Assembly: GCA_030705945.1 (NCBI GenBank)
Contig: JAUZPS010000211.1
Coordinates: 1-7,829, forward strand
Direction of reading: 5' to 3'
Length of the DNA stretch: 7,829 nucleotides
Source of the DNA: Bacillota bacterium
GTDB taxonomy: Bacteria; Bacillota; Clostridia; Acetivibrionales; DSM-2933
Below are positions 5,305-7,829 of this stretch, piece by piece. The notes beneath the pieces are model-generated. The model searched no databases, had not been told where the DNA came from, and worked only from the letters and a program-made list of their open reading frames with translations. The translations under genes and the position numbers were made by a program. Numbering within the stretch: the stretch's first letter is position 1; each line of letters starts with the position of its first letter.

Positions 5305-6441
5305 TTATTTGTTAAGCACAATTATTTGTGATTCACTGTGAACGTTCTCAATGGGATAATCGAGTATATAAATAAATTTATCCCGGACAATCAACTTCTG
5401 ATGAACTGATAAAAGACCGTTTGATGGTAGTTCAAGAGGTGATATCTTCCAATTATCAATGCTGCCCTGTGAAGCATTCCAGAAAGAATTATCATTTACA
5501 AAGGTCCTATCAAGACGGCCGGGTTTATTGATGATTTTGTTGCTAAGATCATATAGAGTAGAAGGGGTAGCATAAAGTATATTTGAATCGAAGGATGTTA
5601 TGTATTCTTCAGCATCAAAATCCTTAATTTTTTCAATTATTTTATTTTTAAAATCGAATAAACATATCCTCTTTGGAACTATACTTATGATAATCCTGTT
5701 ATTATCATAGAAAGTAAAATCACGAATATCTGATTTAACAATATCTTTTGCTGAAACTGATAACTTTTCAAATAAATAATCAATATTTAGTTTATATATT
5801 AATTTGAATTTATTATCAAAGACCAAAATGTCATTGTGGTCAGATGTCGACTGAAGTACTAGTAACCAGCCTTCTTTAGAAAATAACATTTTTGAACAAT
5901 TAAGTCCCTTTTCCAGCGCATACTTTTTTTGAAGTATTAAATCAGAACTGAATTCACTTAACTCACCGCTTTTATTATCGTATAAAAATATATTATTATT
6001 AAATGCTGTTATGCTTGAATAACTTGCATTAGGATTTGACACGGTCTTTAACAATTGCTGACCATCAATATCATATATAGAAATCTTATCAGAAAACCCT
6101 GTAGGCTTATTATCGATATTTGTATCTGTTATTATGTACAAGAGTCCATCTAGAACATCAAAATCAAGCCACTTTTGATCAATGGGAATGTTTAATATGG
6201 CTTTGCTTTGAGGCCTTATGTAATAATTATTTAAGCCATTTACTTGATTTGAGATATTTACATTAGAATTTTTGGCGGCATTTGAAGAATTACTTAAGGT
6301 AATTGTGGTATCCAAGTTAGTTTCAGGATTCTTATTAGGCATGATAACTACATCGCCTTTATTTAAAGCTTTCGAGCACCCTGTAAAGAATATTAAAATT
6401 GATAGAGATAAAAATAGTAAAATATTGTTGAATTTTCTCAT
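5305..6441 (-). CDS. Lipoprotein with beta-propeller-like C-terminal domain
   Basis: A 378-residue protein from the ATG at 6441. An in-frame ATG at 6459 would add six residues but gives a less typical signal sequence. The N-terminus is a lipoprotein signal (MRKFNN, hydrophobic core, FFTGC with Cys22 as the lipidated residue). An Asn/Ser-rich linker to about 78 follows, then a domain of repeated beta-strand blocks resembling propeller blades: WLDFDVLDGLLYIITD, SITAFNNNIFLYDN, MLFSKEGWLLVLQS with ILVFDNKFKLI, DFTFYDNNRIIISIV with ICLFDFKNKII, and LIVRDKFIYILDY. The protein would sit on the outer face of the membrane, probably as a binding or scaffold protein, since propellers of this kind are diverse. 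It follows the radical SAM gene on the same strand after 122 bases. The ligand is unknown. Confidence 0.85.
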   Translation of the reverse strand: MRKFNNILLFLSLSILIFFTGCSKALNKGDVVIMPNKNPETNLDTTITLSNSSNAAKNSNVNISNQVNGLNNYYIRPQSKAILNIPIDQKWLDFDVLDGLLYIITDTNIDNKPTGFSDKISIYDIDGQQLLKTVSNPNASYSSITAFNNNIFLYDNKSGELSEFSSDLILQKKYALEKGLNCSKMLFSKEGWLLVLQSTSDHNDILVFDNKFKLIYKLNIDYLFEKLSVSAKDIVKSDIRDFTFYDNNRIIISIVPKRICLFDFKNKIIEKIKDFDAEEYITSFDSNILYATPSTLYDLSNKIINKPGRLDRTFVNDNSFWNASQGSIDNWKISPLELPSNGLLSVHQKLIVRDKFIYILDYPIENVHSESQIIVLNK

Positions 6442-6501
6442 GTTTGCTCGCCAATCCATACCTAATTTGTGTTAAATGTCGGGGGCTTAAAAATATTACT
6501 T

Positions 6502-6522
6502 AATATTAAAGAGATTAATATT
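6502..6522. promoter_or_regulatory. 8-bp inverted repeat between radical SAM and lipoprotein genes
   Basis: AATATTAA (6502-6509) and TTAATATT (6515-6522) flank AGAGA. On the minus strand it is followed within a few bases by AATATTTTT, so it could be a weak terminator for the radical SAM gene or an operator for the lipoprotein gene. It is AU-only and may be chance. Confidence 0.25.
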
Positions 6523-6563
6523 GATTTAAAATAGTTATTTTAGAATTTTATCAAACAAATCTG

Positions 6564-7646
6564 CTATAACTTATTATAGTGTTTTTGCAAGAATATTGCA
6601 CTCCTTTTTTTATATAGCTTTTCCGCTAATTGGTCTGCAACTGGGATAAGTATGCGTTCTATATTGCATAACGCGGGGGAGATCTTATCAATACTGCCTG
6701 TAGTTTGCTTACACAGGCACGAACAGCGACTTACGCACCTGTTTTTAATTGAGCAGCCGTCACATTGTTTTTTTTCAGATTTACTGAGTTGATTTAACTG
6801 ATTTCTTTTTTCAAAATTAAAACCATTACTGACATTTCCGATTATGTAATCAGTATCCCCAACAAACTGAACGCAAGGATAAATAAATCCGTCAGAGCCA
6901 ACGGAAACTTGATTTATACCTATGTCGCATTCTGAATGAACTTTCTTCTGACTATTTATGTAAGAGTCAATTTTAATATCAAAAGGACTGAAATAAAACC
7001 TATCATCCTTCAAAGTTTTTTCATAATATAAATCTGCCAGCTTTTCATATTGTTTCTTTAATAAATCCATATGATTTTCCGACCATGAATCTTTAAAATT
7101 CATAGTTGAAATAATATTCTTAAAACCTATGTCGAACAAATGCTGAACTGAATCAAAGTAATATTCAAGAGTATTGATGTTAACTGTCTGCATACAAGCA
7201 TAGTAGGGGCATAGATAAAGAAGGTTTTGTATATTGGGCAATATTAAGTCATAAGAACCTTGATTATCATGCTTCAATCTGTTTAGATCATGCGCTTTTT
7301 TGATTCCGTCAAAGCTTATGGATATAAAAATGTTTTCTCTTAATGAATAATCTATAAATTGTTCATCCAGCAATATGCCATTTGTTGTCATATTGAAACT
7401 GAAAGTTATACCGGTTTTTTTATGCAAGTATTTTGTGTATTCAATTAATGTTTTGATCAGATCTTTTTTTATTAATGGTTCTCCTCCAAAAAAGGAGACT
7501 CCTATATATTTTTTGCTGTACTTAAGAGCCAGATCAATTGACTGCTTCGCGGTATCAAAATCCATATCGGCATATTTGTCTTTGGAAACATAGCAGTAAG
7601 TACAAGCCAGATTACATCTGTTTGTCAGATGAAGAGTTAGGTTCAT
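6564..7646 (-). CDS. Radical SAM/SPASM enzyme, probable peptide or protein modifier
   Basis: A 360-residue protein from the ATG at 7646. The radical SAM signature CNLACTYC (Cys11, Cys15, Cys18) would hold the SAM-binding 4Fe-4S cluster. GGEP (54-57) follows as the expected SAM-contact motif, then TTNG (87-90) and SISFDG (109-114). The C-terminal SPASM domain is complete: Cys240, GFIYPC ending at Cys258, then CX2CX5CX3C at 295, 298, 304 and 308, and Cys327, enough for two auxiliary clusters. Two extra cysteines (310, 312) make an RCSCLC cluster. Known relatives include sactipeptide and other RiPP maturases and anaerobic sulfatase-maturating enzymes. I cannot assign a subfamily, and no precursor is visible. 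A nearby sulfatase-fold enzyme uses Thr, so sulfatase maturation is not an evident role. Confidence 0.9.
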   Translation of the reverse strand: MNLTLHLTNRCNLACTYCYVSKDKYADMDFDTAKQSIDLALKYSKKYIGVSFFGGEPLIKKDLIKTLIEYTKYLHKKTGITFSFNMTTNGILLDEQFIDYSLRENIFISISFDGIKKAHDLNRLKHDNQGSYDLILPNIQNLLYLCPYYACMQTVNINTLEYYFDSVQHLFDIGFKNIISTMNFKDSWSENHMDLLKKQYEKLADLYYEKTLKDDRFYFSPFDIKIDSYINSQKKVHSECDIGINQVSVGSDGFIYPCVQFVGDTDYIIGNVSNGFNFEKRNQLNQLSKSEKKQCDGCSIKNRCVSRCSCLCKQTTGSIDKISPALCNIERILIPVADQLAEKLYKKRSAIFLQKHYNKL

Positions 7647-7655
7647 TTTATGCCA

Positions 7656-7662
7656 CCCCCTC
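7656..7662 (-). promoter_or_regulatory. Ribosome binding site deciding the radical SAM start
   Basis: GAGGGGG on the minus strand lies nine bases before the ATG at 7646. A TTG at 7664 would be in frame but overlaps this site and has none of its own, so the ATG is preferred. Upstream, AAACTGT occurs twice in tandem (7675-7688), a possible but unproven operator. Confidence 0.65.
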
Positions 7663-7710
7663 AATTCGATATAGAAACTGTAAACTGTTTTTGGAAGGTA
7701 AATACACTTT

Positions 7711-7731
7711 AAAAAACACTTTCTAAAAAGT
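7711..7731 (-). terminator. Weak terminator-like hairpin after the right-edge gene
   Basis: On the minus strand ACTTT, a 4-nt loop and AAAGT are followed by GTTTTTT, 20 bases after the stop of the partial gene. The stem has only five AU-rich pairs, so termination would be partial at best. If real, the radical SAM gene would have its own promoter. Confidence 0.25.
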
Positions 7732-7750
7732 AGTTGTAAGAAGCAGTTTT

Positions 7751-7829
7751 CTATAAGGCTCCTTTAAACTTAAGCCATTCTATGAAATCCTTTACCTGTT
7801 GACGGAGCAAGAGCTTTCGTTCGTCAATA
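7751..7829 (-). CDS. 3' end of an unidentified gene cut by the window edge
   Basis: An open frame of 25 codons runs in from the right edge and ends in TAG at 7751-7753. It reads IDERKLLLRQQ, then VKDFIEWLKFKGAL. The charged, leucine-rich pattern suggests a terminal amphipathic helix. It is on the same strand as the radical SAM gene, 104 bases upstream of its ATG, so it may belong to the same transcription unit. I do not recognise it, and 25 codons are too few to exclude a chance open frame. Confidence 0.5.
   Translation of the reverse strand, partial: IDERKLLLRQQVKDFIEWLKFKGAL

Noticed and set aside
6272..6475. Plus-strand open frame opposite the lipoprotein signal region
   Set aside because: It is a shadow of the lipoprotein gene, whose signal sequence and lipobox are convincing.
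7375..7726. Two plus-strand open frames opposite the radical SAM 5' region
   Set aside because: They are antisense to the radical SAM core, whose Cys motif and GGEP are intact.
7799..7829. TTGACGGAGCAA shared with 5208-5219 and a small hairpin at the right edge
   Set aside because: A 12-base match is expected by chance at this window size, and the stretch fits the coding frame of the partial gene. There is too little sequence to judge it as an element end.

Overview
The window is AT-rich DNA. It looks like it comes from a clostridial Firmicute, most plausibly a cellulosome-forming lineage (Ruminiclostridium, Acetivibrio or a relative). The clues are AGGAGG-type ribosome binding sites, TTG start use, a lipoteichoic-acid-synthase-type enzyme, and an exported protein with a dockerin-like module of the kind common in cellulolytic clostridia. 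The genus is an inference.

Layout. Positions 1-446 hold no gene but are dense in structure. A long inverted repeat has 98-99 bp arms around a 77-nt centre, and each arm carries an outward-pointing terminator-like hairpin. A second nested inverted repeat abuts it at 271-398. The only plus-strand gene, an LtaS-type phosphoglycerol transferase (447-2156), follows. It converges on a minus-strand leucine-rich-repeat protein of the STM4015 type (2190-3041, TTG start). Upstream of that on the same strand is a secreted protein with an internal dockerin-like module (3135-4349). Next comes a cassette at 4439-5284: one small four-helix membrane protein (4641-4991) bracketed by two ~108-bp palindromes that are inverted copies of each other. 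Beyond it are a beta-propeller-like lipoprotein (5305-6441), a radical SAM/SPASM enzyme (6564-7646), and the last 25 codons of another minus-strand gene running off the right edge.

A dispersed ~45-65 bp repeat with core TTTTTGAAACGACCAGTTG occurs at least five times: once in the centre of the first inverted repeat, once between the dockerin-type and LRR genes, and three times inside the cassette. Two copies overlap gene 3' ends and supply or contain the stop codon. In most copies one reading frame spells a similar short peptide ending ETTS(C)-stop. This repeat and the palindrome-bracketed cassette are the least explained parts of the window.

How the genes may work together. The LtaS-type enzyme, the dockerin-type protein, the lipoprotein and the small membrane protein all act at or beyond the membrane, so the region has a cell-surface theme. 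The radical SAM/SPASM enzyme followed by a lipoprotein on the same strand could be a peptide- or protein-modifying unit, but no convincing precursor peptide lies inside the window. That reading is inference.
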